Source: Meira nashicola (Eukaryota; Basidiomycota; Exobasidiomycetes; Exobasidiales; Brachybasidiaceae). From it: 64,000 nt of DNA. Where the stretch lies: positions 2,108,001 to 2,172,000 of the forward strand of contig BCJU01000002.1 in assembly GCA_001600355.1 (NCBI GenBank), read 5' to 3'. The translations under genes and the position numbers were made by a program. This document shows positions 1-10,733 of the stretch, piece by piece (positions within the stretch are counted from its first letter, which is position 1; each line of letters begins with the position of its first letter). The notes below the pieces were generated by a model, which saw only the letters and a list, made by a program, of their open reading frames with translations, was not told the DNA's origin and did no database searches.

Positions 1-1485
1 GATTGCAAGATCGTTTGCAAGAGGTGTAGTATCAATTGAGAAATCCTCCAAATGTAAACATAAAGCAAACATATATGCATGCAATTTCGTTTCTGTGAAA
101 GGTGTAATTGTTCCACGTTTAGAGCCGCGTTCTTGTTCGGAAAATTGAGAAAATAGATCTGACAAGATTTGATCACCTCCTGAAAGGTTGTGCAGACGAA
201 GTTTGAATAACAATTGCTCTTTTTCGCCACCTTTGCTTCCTCCCTTTGCCACAGTTAAGAAAGACCAAAGGAGAGCAATATAGAATGCCACTTTGAGCTT
301 TGTACGTGCATCTTGCCGAGATGTTTTCAAAATACCATTTGTAGGTGCGGTGTCCATACTTGATTCATCTTCATTCTCGACTGGTAATCCGTCTTCATCA
401 AATTCCACTTTTGCTTTTGCAGAAGAACTCCCTTTACCCTGATTCATCTTACGCAATTTGGCTGATTGAATCATATTCCACATACGATCCTTTAACCATG
501 TAGATTGAGCAGCACGGACTGGCAATGCTTTTGCTAATTCTACCTGCGATTCGACTTCTTCCAATGATCTCGTTGATAAGAGTCGGAAGATAGCATCGGG
601 AATCAAAACTTCCAATGGATATGCTTGGTGGGGAGACTGAGCTTTGAAGTTAGGTGGTGGAATTGGTCGAGCTAATTCAGCTTCTGCATTCATCTCATCA
701 ATTGATGGAATACTTTGCTTTGTATTTTCGATACCATCCTGTAAAGTATTAACAATGTTCAACATATTGCTCGTATCTACCTTCATACGATCTTCTGCTC
801 GTGCTTTTGCTTTTGTCTTTCGATTTCCAAATGCTTCACCCAAATCACGACGTGCTACAACACGTTTTTGCCAATCTGACAATCCGCTCGATCCATTTAT
901 GGATAGATTTGAAAGTGATTTGACTGATCTTCTTAATTGGAACATTGGTGCAGCACGTAGAGTAACAGTACGTTCTTCAGGATCATAAATACCAACAAGG
1001 TATTCTCCCGAATATCCTTTGGCATCACGTCTTACTGCTGTATCATTACCTATGCTAGCATTCAAGTCCCAATTCCATCCAACATAATCCATAGAATCTG
1101 ATTCGCCTGATAAAATCAAACCTTCTTCTAGAGATGCACCCCTTTGCTCTTGACTTGCCGATGTTGAGCCGGGTTGGTGGTGTAGTGTAAAGGGTATATC
1201 TTTGGGTAATGCGAAATCCGATGCTGATACTAAAACTGCTCCAACATCATATGCATGTTGCTGATCTAAAGTGATAATTTTTGCAGTTTCTCTCTCATTC
1301 TTTATGTTTGAAGATGTAGAACTTTGACCGTCCTTGGCTTTTGACTTGCCCTTTTTTACGCCATTTTCTGTTTTCTGAATGCTATGCTCACTTGCCTCTT
1401 GCGATTTGCGAGCCTTTTTGGGAGCAGAAGAAGAGCTAGAGGCTTCGCTCGACCTCTTTGCTTTCTTTTCACTTTTCTCTCCCAT
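1..1485 (-). CDS. RPA49: RNA polymerase I subunit A49 (RPA49/PAF53 family), 3' end outside the window
   Basis: The reading frame is open from an ATG at 1485 to the left edge, giving 495 residues with no stop, so the C-terminus is missing. The first 50 or so residues are a lysine/serine-rich tail. They are followed by a beta-rich segment that fits the A49 dimerization module (the partner would be A34.5) and a linker with an NRKTKAKAR-type basic stretch. The C-terminal part, with the segment YPLEVLIPDAIFRLLS, fits the tandem winged-helix region that binds upstream DNA in known A49. In the family, A49 stimulates Pol I initiation and elongation in the nucleolus. It is divergent from PRP6, with about 260 bp between the two starts. 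Assignment is by recognising the family, without a search. Confidence 0.8.
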   Translation of the reverse strand, partial: MGEKSEKKAKRSSEASSSSSAPKKARKSQEASEHSIQKTENGVKKGKSKAKDGQSSTSSNIKNERETAKIITLDQQHAYDVGAVLVSASDFALPKDIPFTLHHQPGSTSASQEQRGASLEEGLILSGESDSMDYVGWNWDLNASIGNDTAVRRDAKGYSGEYLVGIYDPEERTVTLRAAPMFQLRRSVKSLSNLSINGSSGLSDWQKRVVARRDLGEAFGNRKTKAKARAEDRMKVDTSNMLNIVNTLQDGIENTKQSIPSIDEMNAEAELARPIPPPNFKAQSPHQAYPLEVLIPDAIFRLLSTRSLEEVESQVELAKALPVRAAQSTWLKDRMWNMIQSAKLRKMNQGKGSSSAKAKVEFDEDGLPVENEDESSMDTAPTNGILKTSRQDARTKLKVAFYIALLWSFLTVAKGGSKGGEKEQLLFKLRLHNLSGGDQILSDLFSQFSEQERGSKRGTITPFTETKLHAYMFALCLHLEDFSIDTTPLANDLAI

Positions 1486-1745
1486 CGCAATGTTACGAAA
1501 TTTGATGTTTGTGAGGAAGAAACGTGGAGTTTGGCCAAATCGGTTCAATTCAACAAAAATGCACTAGAATTTTTTTGATTTTATTCTAACTTTTTTTAAA
1601 TGCACGTGCTAAGTGAGAAACTATAAAGAGGTTCGGGAGGCGCGTTTATTTTTTGGCTGCATGCAGGTGGCTCAAGCACAAGAATTTCAAGAATTAGAAT
1701 TTTTGTTTGTTGCCATCACTGCTGAGCATAGTGGTCGTGCCAAAG

Positions 1746-4592
1746 ATGGCGGCTAATAATAAGCTTGCATTTCTCAGTCAAGCGCCACCGCCTGGCTATG
1801 TAGCAGGATTAGGAAGAGGTGCGACTGGTTTTACGACAAGAAGTGATATTGGTCCTGCAAGGGAAGGTCCTTCAGGTGGTCAATTCGGAAAAGATGAAAG
1901 GGATCAAGATACAAAGGAAGATGAAGGTGATGACGAAGACGATGATGATGGCAGAAATGAAGATGCACCAGATGATCAAGATCCCGATAATGAGACAGGA
2001 TTATTTGCTGGTGCTGTATATGAACGTGATGATGCAGAAGCTGATCGAATTTGGGCTGGAGTAGATGCACAAATGGATGAAAGAAGAAGAAAGAAGCGTG
2101 AACAAAGAGAGCGTGAAGAAATGGAAAAATTACGACAGGAAAAACCAAAAATTCAAACACAATTTGCAGATTTGAAAAGAGGCCTAAGCAGTGTCACCGA
2201 AGATGAATGGGCAAATCTTCCGGAAGCAGGAAATTTAACGGGTAAAAGACGAAAAGCAGCAATGAAACGTGAATCAAGAGATACAAGATCATTCGCTATC
2301 CCAGATAGTATTTTAATAGGCAATCGTGATCGAAATGCGGTAAATAGTGCTATTGATGCACAAGATGGTGGCTCTTCAACAGTACCGGGTGGAGCTACTA
2401 CTAGTCTGATCGATATAGGTGAGGCTCGAAACAAGATCTTTTCCCATCGATTAGATGAAGCAGGTGATGGAACAGCTTCCGTTTTGGCAGGCAGTGCGTC
2501 AACCATCGATCCTAGTGGATATTTGACAGAATTATCCTCTACGGTGAAAAAGACGGCAGCCGAGATTGGTGACATCAAGAAAGCAAGGAGCTTATTGGAT
2601 AGCGTAATCAAAACGAATCCAAAGCATGCTCCTGGATGGATCGCTGCCGCTCGATTGGAAGAAGTTGCTGGTAAGATGGCAATTGCAAGAAAGGTGATAG
2701 CACAAGGATGTGAAAATTGTCCAAGAAGTGAAGATGTTTGGCTAGAGAATGCTCGATTAAACACTCGTGATAATGCTAAAGTCATTTTAGCACAAGCGGT
2801 TCAGCATCTAAGCAATAGTGTCAAGATTTGGATGAAAGCTGCAGAATTAGAAACAGACACCAACAGCAAGAAACGTGTGTTGAGAAAAAGCTTGGAGTAT
2901 ATTCCAAAATCTGTCAAATTGTGGAAAGAGTTGGTGAATTTGGAAGAGTCTCCAGAGGATGCAAAAGTTCTTCTGGGCGGTGCAGTTGCTTCTATTCCTC
3001 AAAGTGTTGAATTATGGCTTGCATTTGCACGACTGAGCGAACCCAAAGAAGCTCAAGCGATTATCAATCAAGCTCGCGCTGCAATCCCCACAAGTCATGA
3101 GATTTGGATTGCTGCGTTACGACTTCTTGAACAGGAAGGTGATGTGAAAGAGGTACAAGAGGATGACGCAGATGACACCTTGCAAAAGAAGATGGACAAC
3201 ATCATGGTTCAAGCCATTAAACGATTGACAAAGAATGGAGCGGTTTTATCGCGAGAGCAATGGCTTAAAGAAGCTGAGCAAGTGGATAGCGAAGGTAGTC
3301 CAAGATCTAGTGCATCTATCGTCAAAGCAACTATTGCTATGGATATAGATGAAGAAGATCGACAGACCGTTTGGGTGGAAGACGCTCAGGCTTGCATAGA
3401 GCGCGGAAGGATTGCAACTGCGCGAGCCATTCTTGCCTATACTTTGCGTCATTTTACCGAACAAGCATCAATTTGGAAGATTGCTGCCGATCTAGAGAAG
3501 CAACACGGAAGTAAGGCTACTTTGCAAAGGTTACTTGAGAAAGCTGTCAGTAGCTGTCCAAAATCCGAAGAGCTATGGCTATTTTATGCCAAAGAACGAT
3601 GGCAAATGGATCAAAGTATTGAAGGTGCACGAGAAGTACTTGCTAGGGCCTTTGACAAAAATGTTGGCAGTGAATCGATTTCTTTAGAAGCTGCTCAAAT
3701 GGAATACCAGCATGGCGATAAAAAGGCTGCAGGAATGCTATTACAACGGGCAAGAGTAGAAGTAGGTTCGGCTAGAGTATGGCTAAAGAGCGCTCTATAC
3801 GAACGCGATGAAGGAAATCTGGAGGCAAGTATCATTTTGATACGAGAGGCTATCGTAAAGTACCCCACATATTGGAAATTCCATTTGATGCTAGGACAGC
3901 TACTCGAACATACACTAGAGAAAGACAAAGGTGCAAATATACGAGCAGCCCGGGAAGCGTACAGTAATGGTTTTCGACGCTGTCCAAATGCTGTCCCCCT
4001 TTGGCTTGCAGCGTCTAGATTGGAGGAAAAGGCGGACATGTCTATTCGTGCTCGTGCGATTTTGGAAAAAGCCAGATTGAGTAATCCAAAAAGTGATATT
4101 TTATGGAATGAGGCTGCAAATGTGGAAGAAAGGAGTGGCAGTATCGCACAAGCAAAGATGTTACTCTCTCGCGGTTTGCAAGAATGTCCTACCTCCGGCC
4201 TGCTAAATGCACATTCCATCTGGCTAGAATCAAAACCTTCTCGAAAGACGAAAGCTGCTGATGCCTTGAAAAGAACCAATGATGATGCCCGTGTTCTAAA
4301 TTTGATTGCAAGATTATTCTGGAACGAGGGCAAAGTGGAAGTTTCAAGGAAATGGTTTGATCGTTGCAGTCAATCCGACCCTGATTGGGGAGATGGTTGG
4401 GCTTGGTGGCTTAAATTTGAACGAACATATGGTTCAGAACAAAATCAAAATGTTGTTATAGAAAGATGCAAGCGTGCACAGCCAAAGCATGGAGAAATTT
4501 GGCAAAAGATCGCAAAAGATTGGCAGCATCCCAGGAAAACGATTGAAGGAATTCTAGAAAGCGTATCCGCAGAATTGCGCATTGTATCATGA
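1746..4592 (+). CDS. PRP6: Pre-mRNA splicing factor PRP6 (U4/U6.U5 tri-snRNP, HAT-repeat protein)
   Basis: The protein has 948 residues and no intron. The start at 1746 gives MAANNKLAFLSQAPPPGYV, the typical PRP1/PRP6 N-terminal domain with its glycine-rich GLGRGATGFTTRSDIGPA stretch. The frame extends 13 codons upstream only through a TTG, so ATG 1746 is preferred. Residues of about 50-130 are acidic then strongly charged (DEDDDDG, RRRKKREQRER). From about residue 270 to the end there are repeated HAT units with conserved tryptophans (APGWIAAARLEE, VWLENARL, LWLAASRLEEK). In known systems PRP6 bridges U5 and U4/U6 snRNPs in the nucleus. The length is close to that of human PRPF6 (941). Confidence 0.93.
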   Translation: MAANNKLAFLSQAPPPGYVAGLGRGATGFTTRSDIGPAREGPSGGQFGKDERDQDTKEDEGDDEDDDDGRNEDAPDDQDPDNETGLFAGAVYERDDAEADRIWAGVDAQMDERRRKKREQREREEMEKLRQEKPKIQTQFADLKRGLSSVTEDEWANLPEAGNLTGKRRKAAMKRESRDTRSFAIPDSILIGNRDRNAVNSAIDAQDGGSSTVPGGATTSLIDIGEARNKIFSHRLDEAGDGTASVLAGSASTIDPSGYLTELSSTVKKTAAEIGDIKKARSLLDSVIKTNPKHAPGWIAAARLEEVAGKMAIARKVIAQGCENCPRSEDVWLENARLNTRDNAKVILAQAVQHLSNSVKIWMKAAELETDTNSKKRVLRKSLEYIPKSVKLWKELVNLEESPEDAKVLLGGAVASIPQSVELWLAFARLSEPKEAQAIINQARAAIPTSHEIWIAALRLLEQEGDVKEVQEDDADDTLQKKMDNIMVQAIKRLTKNGAVLSREQWLKEAEQVDSEGSPRSSASIVKATIAMDIDEEDRQTVWVEDAQACIERGRIATARAILAYTLRHFTEQASIWKIAADLEKQHGSKATLQRLLEKAVSSCPKSEELWLFYAKERWQMDQSIEGAREVLARAFDKNVGSESISLEAAQMEYQHGDKKAAGMLLQRARVEVGSARVWLKSALYERDEGNLEASIILIREAIVKYPTYWKFHLMLGQLLEHTLEKDKGANIRAAREAYSNGFRRCPNAVPLWLAASRLEEKADMSIRARAILEKARLSNPKSDILWNEAANVEERSGSIAQAKMLLSRGLQECPTSGLLNAHSIWLESKPSRKTKAADALKRTNDDARVLNLIARLFWNEGKVEVSRKWFDRCSQSDPDWGDGWAWWLKFERTYGSEQNQNVVIERCKRAQPKHGEIWQKIAKDWQHPRKTIEGILESVSAELRIVS

Positions 4593-4685
4593 ACTATACC
4601 AAAAGCATCTCTACATCATCGCATGAAATGTATCATTACCATCATAAAATGCAACATTGATCTATACTTGTACAAATAATTATAT

Positions 4686-6428
4686 TCAAGACGACCAGAC
4701 GTCTGCGTCCATCTGCTGAGAACGTGACGTACGTGACTGTGTTTCACCGTTCTGATTCCTTTGATCCTGTTGATCGAATACGCCGCCACTCTCATCATCG
4801 TCATCCCCAACCCCGTACAGTACAAAATCGCGCTTCGGTGGAGCACCCCACTCTACTACGCCATGACCTGTCTTATGTCGAACATTATTTGAAGATTTAT
4901 TTGTGGCATCATTCGATATACTGTTTGAGGATGAACGCACCTTGCTTCTGATCGAGCTAACAGGTGAAGAAAATGCGCCGGAGACATGATGTTTTGCATG
5001 GTCTTGTGGAGATGAGGTTGACGAAAGTCGGCTATTATCTGGCGTTGTACTTCGATTTAACTGATTTGTGTTTTGATGATCACGTACGTTTGTAGTAATC
5101 TCCTCTAGTTTCTGTAGAGTTTTCTCATTCACTTCATAGCTTGTACCATTACCTTCTGGTTGTCCAACGGGGAACCACCATAACATCCAATTATCGCCCA
5201 TCACGCTGCACCAATTTCTTCGAACGCTGATGTCGTAAATGTTCAAATTGTTGGCTTTTCGAAGTGTTTTACGTTCCTCTCTCGTCAATTCTTCATCTCG
5301 TTTCCAAACATCACCATCTTGATCACCTGTCCTATCTTGAGATGATCTTCCTTGCACTCCATCTGTCTTGGGTGCTAATTTCCTAAGACGATCTGCAACG
5401 GATTCTCGTTTAGGTGTCGAAGAAGATCTAAGCACCGAAATTCGTACTCTACCTGAACCTTCCATGGATTCTAGTGTTGTACGATTACGACAAATCAGAT
5501 ATGCATGGTATGCACAAAAGGGAACCAAAGCCAGACCAAATATCAATCCCATAAACAGAATCACAGCCCATGTAATAGGAGTCGTTTGATATCCATTCAC
5601 CTCTTCATCCACGTATCGTATCAAAGCTCGTCCACAATCCTGAGCAGCATAACAGCAAAACAAGGCTGTATAGAAAAGGAATAAGAAGAAACCTTTATGA
5701 TTTCTCAAGCCGATACATTTTGATGCCAACCAAGGGCAGTGATGATCCATACGTAAAACACAAATACCACATGTGCTGCAATGATGAGCTCTGTCTGGCT
5801 TTTCGCAATTGCATTGTTTACACCATCGTCTGTCTCCCGTATTCTTGACCTGCAATCCACTCAAGTATACTCTTCCATCTTCACGTTGCTGTTTAGCTCT
5901 TTCTACCACAGACATGAAATCGTTCAATTGTGCTCTTCCAGTTCGTGCAGGCATTCTGGGTTGACCAGGTAAGATAGGAGCATCAAAAACTTCCGTGTTT
6001 GGATCTTCCCTTTCGCCTGATCCGTTTGCCAAAAGAGGAGAGTGAGCCGATCGTTCGTTTTCAATATCATCATCATCTTCCATATCATCCCGTAATCCAA
6101 CTTGTTCTTCCCTTAGCCTATGATGTCTCTCCCATCTAGATTCATCAGGCTGTGCTCTAGTATCCCAACTTTGTGGCACGACACCATAAGGATGCCCCGG
6201 ACTCTTGAAAACGGCAACCAAAAAAGACCAAATTGCCATTCCAGCAAAGAATGTTGTCAGCAAAATGTTGATAATTGAAGAAAAATACCAATGCTTGTAT
6301 GCAAGTGTATATGAAACGTGCATATTAATCAATACACCAAAACCGAACGCTAAAATTGAAATAATGAATGCAAACGGTATCCATCTTATCGTCTCATGGA
6401 CTCGCTTCCACGTTGGCGAATGAGCCAT
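4686..6428 (-). CDS. DHHC-type protein S-palmitoyltransferase, PFA3-like
   Basis: The protein has 580 residues. Two hydrophobic segments lie near residues 17-36 and 50-73. An acidic, serine-rich cytosolic loop follows. The cysteine-rich domain spans about 203-253, with C-x2-C pairs and the catalytic DHHC at 228-231 followed by PW. Two more membrane segments follow near 248-262 and 285-312. After TM4 there is an NIYDISVRRNW segment that matches the conserved post-TM4 region of PFA3-type enzymes. The C-terminal 150 residues are low-complexity and serine/asparagine rich. The enzyme transfers palmitate to cysteines of membrane-associated proteins; PFA3 acts at the vacuole in yeast. The DHHC assignment is firm and the PFA3 subtype is tentative. 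It is convergent with PRP6. Confidence 0.88.
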   Translation of the reverse strand: MAHSPTWKRVHETIRWIPFAFIISILAFGFGVLINMHVSYTLAYKHWYFSSIINILLTTFFAGMAIWSFLVAVFKSPGHPYGVVPQSWDTRAQPDESRWERHHRLREEQVGLRDDMEDDDDIENERSAHSPLLANGSGEREDPNTEVFDAPILPGQPRMPARTGRAQLNDFMSVVERAKQQREDGRVYLSGLQVKNTGDRRWCKQCNCEKPDRAHHCSTCGICVLRMDHHCPWLASKCIGLRNHKGFFLFLFYTALFCCYAAQDCGRALIRYVDEEVNGYQTTPITWAVILFMGLIFGLALVPFCAYHAYLICRNRTTLESMEGSGRVRISVLRSSSTPKRESVADRLRKLAPKTDGVQGRSSQDRTGDQDGDVWKRDEELTREERKTLRKANNLNIYDISVRRNWCSVMGDNWMLWWFPVGQPEGNGTSYEVNEKTLQKLEEITTNVRDHQNTNQLNRSTTPDNSRLSSTSSPQDHAKHHVSGAFSSPVSSIRSKVRSSSNSISNDATNKSSNNVRHKTGHGVVEWGAPPKRDFVLYGVGDDDDESGGVFDQQDQRNQNGETQSRTSRSQQMDADVWSS

Positions 6429-6827
6429 CGTGGAAAGGCGTTTTCTTTGTGGTTGGAAAAAGGGTGATCGATTCGTTTATAAAGTGATAAAGAGGAGAGC
6501 AACATGCATGACGTAGAATCATCGGCTCCACAGGGGGCGCTGTTCATTTTTTGTACCGCTAATTATAGTGCGTATGCTTTAATACGCTTAAAAATAGAAG
6601 CACAGCATCTCCCGCACTTTTCCTTTATACGCCCGATTTCCGCATAGCCTGGCACAAAGTGACCAAGAAGATATTGAGTTTTTTGACCGCGGTCGGGCCA
6701 CTTGCATTCTTGCTCCTCCTTCGGACTCTTGTCTCCGTGTTTGACTTTACACTCTCCTAACACGACCAGATTCTTTACTCCTTTCCATCATCATCATCTT
6801 TGAGACGAAGAAATTTATCAATTCAAA

Positions 6828-7811
6828 ATGTCACAAAAACTTCGTATTGGTTATGTACCGGAGCATTTCTCTATGCCTCTTTTGCAATTAGCAGCAACTG
6901 AATGGGGTAAAGAGCATATCACAATCGTACCTCAACCAAGTGGAACAGGACAAATGTTGAACTCTTTTAATGCAGAAAAGCCGGAAGATCGAGTGATTGA
7001 TGTAGCGATTGCATTGACTGAAGCATTGATTGCAGGTTTAGCAAAAGGTCGTTCGGATTATGAATTGATCGGAACATATGTCAAAAGTAGTTTGAATTGG
7101 GCAGTGATCACTGGTACAAATGAAAAAGCATCAAAGTACAATTCTATCAAAGATTTACAAAATACAAAAATTGGTATCAGTAGAATCGGAAGTGGATCTC
7201 AAATCATGGCAAGCGTGATGGCATTACAACATGGATGGACAGACACAAATGGAAACGTTCAATCGATCGAATTTAAAGTGAACGATACGTTTGCTAATTT
7301 ACGTAATGGCGTCAATCAACATGAAGGATTGGAAACGAGTGCATTCATGTGGGAATGGTTCACTACTAAGCCATTTGTAGATTCAGGAGAAGTACGTTTC
7401 ATCGGAAATGTGCCTACGCCTTGGCCAAGTTGGACGATTGCAAGCTCTAAATCGATCAGCTCAGAGCAGAAAAAGACCCTGAATGAATTCCAACAAAAGT
7501 TACAAGAAACGATTACAGCGTTTACAGATCCCAAAAATGAAACTGAATCACGTCAAGCAATCGAAAAGCATTTCTCTTACAAACCTGAAGATGTTCAACA
7601 ATGGTGGTCAGGTGTTCGTTGGGCACTCGACCAACGTGAACCTTTAGCCAATGCATCTTCTATGAAAGGTCAAAATGCTCATACAAAAACGGTCAGTAAG
7701 GCTGTTTTAACACAGACATTAGACTTATTAGAGAAAGCCGGCGTCTTTAAAGCTCCACAAGGAGGATGGGACTTTACCAAGTTCACGGAAACCTCTAAAT
7801 TGGTTGACTGA
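6828..7811 (+). CDS. Periplasmic-binding-protein-like (PBP2, Ca3427-type) protein
   Basis: The protein has 327 residues and no intron or signal peptide. It begins MSQKLRIGYVPEHFSMPLLQ, the first beta-strand and ligand loop of a type 2 periplasmic-binding fold. It has the QPSGTGQML and ALTEALIAGLAKG segments typical of the fungal Ca3427-like group. That fold is related to bacterial solute receptors and to THI5/NMT1-type enzymes, but fungal members are cytosolic and their ligand is unknown. The THI5 iron/histidine motif is not evident, so I do not call it a thiamin enzyme. It is divergent from the DHHC gene, with about 400 bp between starts. Confidence 0.75.
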   Translation: MSQKLRIGYVPEHFSMPLLQLAATEWGKEHITIVPQPSGTGQMLNSFNAEKPEDRVIDVAIALTEALIAGLAKGRSDYELIGTYVKSSLNWAVITGTNEKASKYNSIKDLQNTKIGISRIGSGSQIMASVMALQHGWTDTNGNVQSIEFKVNDTFANLRNGVNQHEGLETSAFMWEWFTTKPFVDSGEVRFIGNVPTPWPSWTIASSKSISSEQKKTLNEFQQKLQETITAFTDPKNETESRQAIEKHFSYKPEDVQQWWSGVRWALDQREPLANASSMKGQNAHTKTVSKAVLTQTLDLLEKAGVFKAPQGGWDFTKFTETSKLVD

Positions 7812-8102
7812 TCACTTACCTTCTTAATATGCTGAATCGATTTACCCAAATGTACAGCGTCCTTTTCAATGTAGATTTATAATCGATGATACCGATAAGA
7901 CCAAAGTTACACTGTTTGTGAATATATTGCATTAGTACAGAATAGAGCCGGTCGACTCAGTATCGAACTCCGGCTAATCATGATAAAGGATTGTACATGA
8001 GCGTTGCGCTAAATTGTGTTAGAGACGATGCACCTCCCCCTCAATACGTAAAATATCCAAAAGAATACCGTCCTCTGAGGTCTACTTATCCCTAGAACAT
8101 AT

Positions 8103-8672
8103 TTACTCGTCCTTTTTGCTACCGCCAGCCTTTTCTGCTTCTGCGATAGCTTTCTTGTCAGTTTGAGGTCCACCTTGAGAAGCCATTCCAAACATACCAG
8201 GAGCAGCCTTGAAAGGTCTTTTGAGATCTCCAGTTGCTGGTTTACCCCAGATCCAGATCAAAGCATGTTTAGATTCGAATGCATTCTTGATGGGCAAGAT
8301 GGATTGAATGACCAAAGGGTTTGTGTAACCCATATATAGATGCATGACGGCAACCATGATTGTACCCATCAAAACTCCTCTTGTTGCTTTACTGATCTCG
8401 TTCAAATCGTAATCACGATGAGTGGTCGTAACCAATTCTCCTGGCTCTTGTGACATTGGACTCTTTGGTTCAACGTATTTGAGTACTGTCAAATCGTTTG
8501 CCTTTTTGACACGGAATGAGCAATAATAATTGATCAATAAGCAAATCACTTGTGCTGAAACATATGCAATTCTTGCATAAGTGATATACTCTGGATTATC
8601 GTCAAACGGAATCCTTTTGGCCACTTGCATGGCACCGAACATGAAAGCTAGATTGGCGATTGCGGCAGACAT
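8103..8672 (-). CDS. PHO88: PHO88/SND3 family ER membrane protein
   Basis: The protein has 189 residues and matches the PHO88 family in length and layout. A short N-terminal hydrophobic segment (residues 2-18) is followed by a second near 30-50. A charged middle contains YVEPKSPMSQEPGE. A third hydrophobic region (about 97-125) precedes PLVIQSILPIKNAFESK. The C-terminal tail is lysine rich and ends KKDE. In yeast the protein (SND3) acts in SRP-independent targeting of membrane proteins to the ER; it was first linked to phosphate transport. It is convergent with the PBP2-like gene. Confidence 0.9.
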   Translation of the reverse strand: MSAAIANLAFMFGAMQVAKRIPFDDNPEYITYARIAYVSAQVICLLINYYCSFRVKKANDLTVLKYVEPKSPMSQEPGELVTTTHRDYDLNEISKATRGVLMGTIMVAVMHLYMGYTNPLVIQSILPIKNAFESKHALIWIWGKPATGDLKRPFKAAPGMFGMASQGGPQTDKKAIAEAEKAGGSKKDE

Positions 8673-9429
8673 CTTTTATTTGCTTTTAGGATGAATAGGT
8701 ATAATGGTGGTAAGAAGGAAAGGATGATTGTATTTTAAGGAGATTGTACTTTTTTTTTTGCGCCTTCTCGCTGCACTTTCTTAATTCGCCATCCGACGCA
8801 AGCGTAGCCTATTCAGATTGCATTCAATCTTCTTATTGTGCTTATTGATTGTTGTACATACACAGCTCTCACGCACAATTTAATTTCCTCAATCAGGCTT
8901 GGACGCATTTGAAGGCGCGGCCTCTTGGCCTCTTTCTTCTATTATGTTCCTTGGGGTCTAGGCTATGTAGACTATGGTTCCACGTGTATTTAGGCCGAGA
9001 AGAGTGCGTGAAGCTTAGCACGGCAATTGAATGAAACAACGATTGCAGAGGGTCTTGTGATGATTTAGAACAATGAACCGCAATGATCACATGTCATTCA
9101 GTGAAAAGATAAGGTTATCAGACAGTCGCTACATTGATCAATCATAACATGGATCATACAATCTCAGCGGCGTCGTGCATGCGTGCCAACTTCAGGATTG
9201 TAGACTAAAAAAATAAGGCACGCATTTATCTTTAGCTTAAATAATATCTGCATTGCTCCGTGTCCGCATAGACCAACACCTGAGACACACACACGTTCGT
9301 GGCTTGCAATCTTACAGTAATCGTGGCCGTTTTTCGTGACTCTCACCTCTCGACCATCATCTGTGAACCCGATCACTCTTTAACCACACTCTTGGACCTC
9401 TACACGTGGTGTTGTATAACACAGAGAAG
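8673..9429. other. Intergenic, divergent promoter of PHO88 and GIG1-like gene
   Basis: No gene supported. Short frames here lack conserved content. A T9 run (about 8751-8759) lies on the PHO88 side. Confidence 0.6.
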
Positions 9430-10371
9430 ATGGTGGCAGAATTTGGTCATAAAAGACGGCGGTCTTCAATTATACCCGAGATCTTGAATGGAGAACCTAA
9501 TGGAGTTGGTGATCTAAGGATAGGTGCACGATTCATGCCAAAAGGAAAAGAGCATCAGCTTATGGATTGGGATTACTTGCAGAAAGTAAGTGTACATTTG
9601 GTCTATAAACTCAATTGACTTTATCTCTAACGTGTTTCTTTTGAAATGTAGGTAGTAGTAGCTGATGATCTAGACAAGCTGATACGACATCCTGATTGTG
9701 AAAAGGAATACATTGATTGGGCAAAAGGCATAAAGGCACATTATGGAGGATTAGAGAATTACATCGTAAAGGAAAGATTAGGATGGGATAAAGGAGATTT
9801 GCCGTTGGTAGAAAGCAATGCATCTCCCACACAATTCTTCAATGATATCATCATGAACGATTTGAGTAATATCAAGGTCGTCTTCAACGATTGGCCTTAC
9901 GGGATCCCGCTAGATTCGAAACATTACGTGGTATGGTGTAAATATCCAATCATTTCGCCTGCTTTGTTCGCATCGCACGACACTCCCTTTCCGCCTGGTA
10001 GATCGAGAGATATCCTTTTTAAAGCGATTACAGCCGATGGAATTCGAGGAGAGACGGGAAATGTGAACAAACGGCTACCGATCATTGGTGATAAATCATC
10101 TGGAATCGTAAAAGATGCGCTAGACTACCCAGAAATGGCAAACAATCCCGCTTCCATATCTGCTCTGGGAGAGACTGGATTGGGACCGGCTTCTGATCTG
10201 GCAGAAGCAGCTCACCTTTGGGCCGGAAGGTTTGTGAAAAAGTTTATTAGTCACTTCTGGGATCCCAGAGAGTATGAAACTGTATTTTTCTGTAATCCTG
10301 CTCATTTGAGAACTGTACCTGGTATTAGTCACTTTCATGTGATCTCACGCAAGAAGCAAGCGCAAGATTGA
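9430..10371 (+). CDS. GIG1-like DUF3605 protein (N-acetylglucosamine-induced protein 1 family), two exons
   Basis: Exons are 9430-9585 and 9652-10371. The 66-nt intron (GTAAGT, CTAAC branch-like site, TAG) restores one frame of 291 residues. The protein shows the DUF3605 core: TPFPPGRSRDILFKA, FNDWPYGIPLDSKHYVVWCKYPI, and a C-terminal half ending in an aromatic and charged strand. In Candida albicans, GIG1 is induced by N-acetylglucosamine; its biochemical role is unclear. The first ATG after the open upstream frame is used as start. It shares a 757-bp divergent promoter region with PHO88. Confidence 0.8.
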
Positions 10372-10733
10372 TTTGTACTAGAATCTTGCTGACAATTTGT
10401 CGTCGCTCGAAAGAATAGATCTTCCTATATATCATCTGTATCTTATACCTTTCATTAATCATATGTTTTTTAGATTTTCAAGTATTTCCAAAGATTTGAA
10501 CTAGGTCAAGTGGAGAATTTGTCATGCTAAAAGGCATGTATTCACCTGCATCTTTAAACACGCTAAAGAGGAAGAAATGTAAAAATTGTGTTGTTCTAAT
10601 TAAATTTTTTTCGCGCTTACACTTTGGATTATTCCGGTTTTTTGCCTTTTAATCGACCACCAACATTAATGTTTTGGTCGACTTTAATGCTGAATATCCA
10701 CACATTTCTTTCAGGTGAAGAGTGACGATCAAA
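10372..10733. other. Intergenic before the DEAH helicase
   Basis: AT-rich spacer holding the GIG1-like 3' UTR and the helicase leader. No gene seen. A CTTTCAG just before the helicase start could be a leader-intron acceptor. Confidence 0.5.

Noticed and set aside
1707..1745. Upstream extension of PRP6 from a TTG
   Set aside because: The conserved PRP1/PRP6 N-terminus begins at ATG 1746.
2153..4333. Two minus-strand frames of about 210 codons
   Set aside because: Antisense to the HAT repeats of PRP6; no start context or domain.
6828..7811. THI5/NMT1 thiamin-pyrimidine synthase
   Set aside because: The fold is similar, but the start and ligand loops match the Ca3427-like group and the THI5 cysteine/histidine motifs are not evident.
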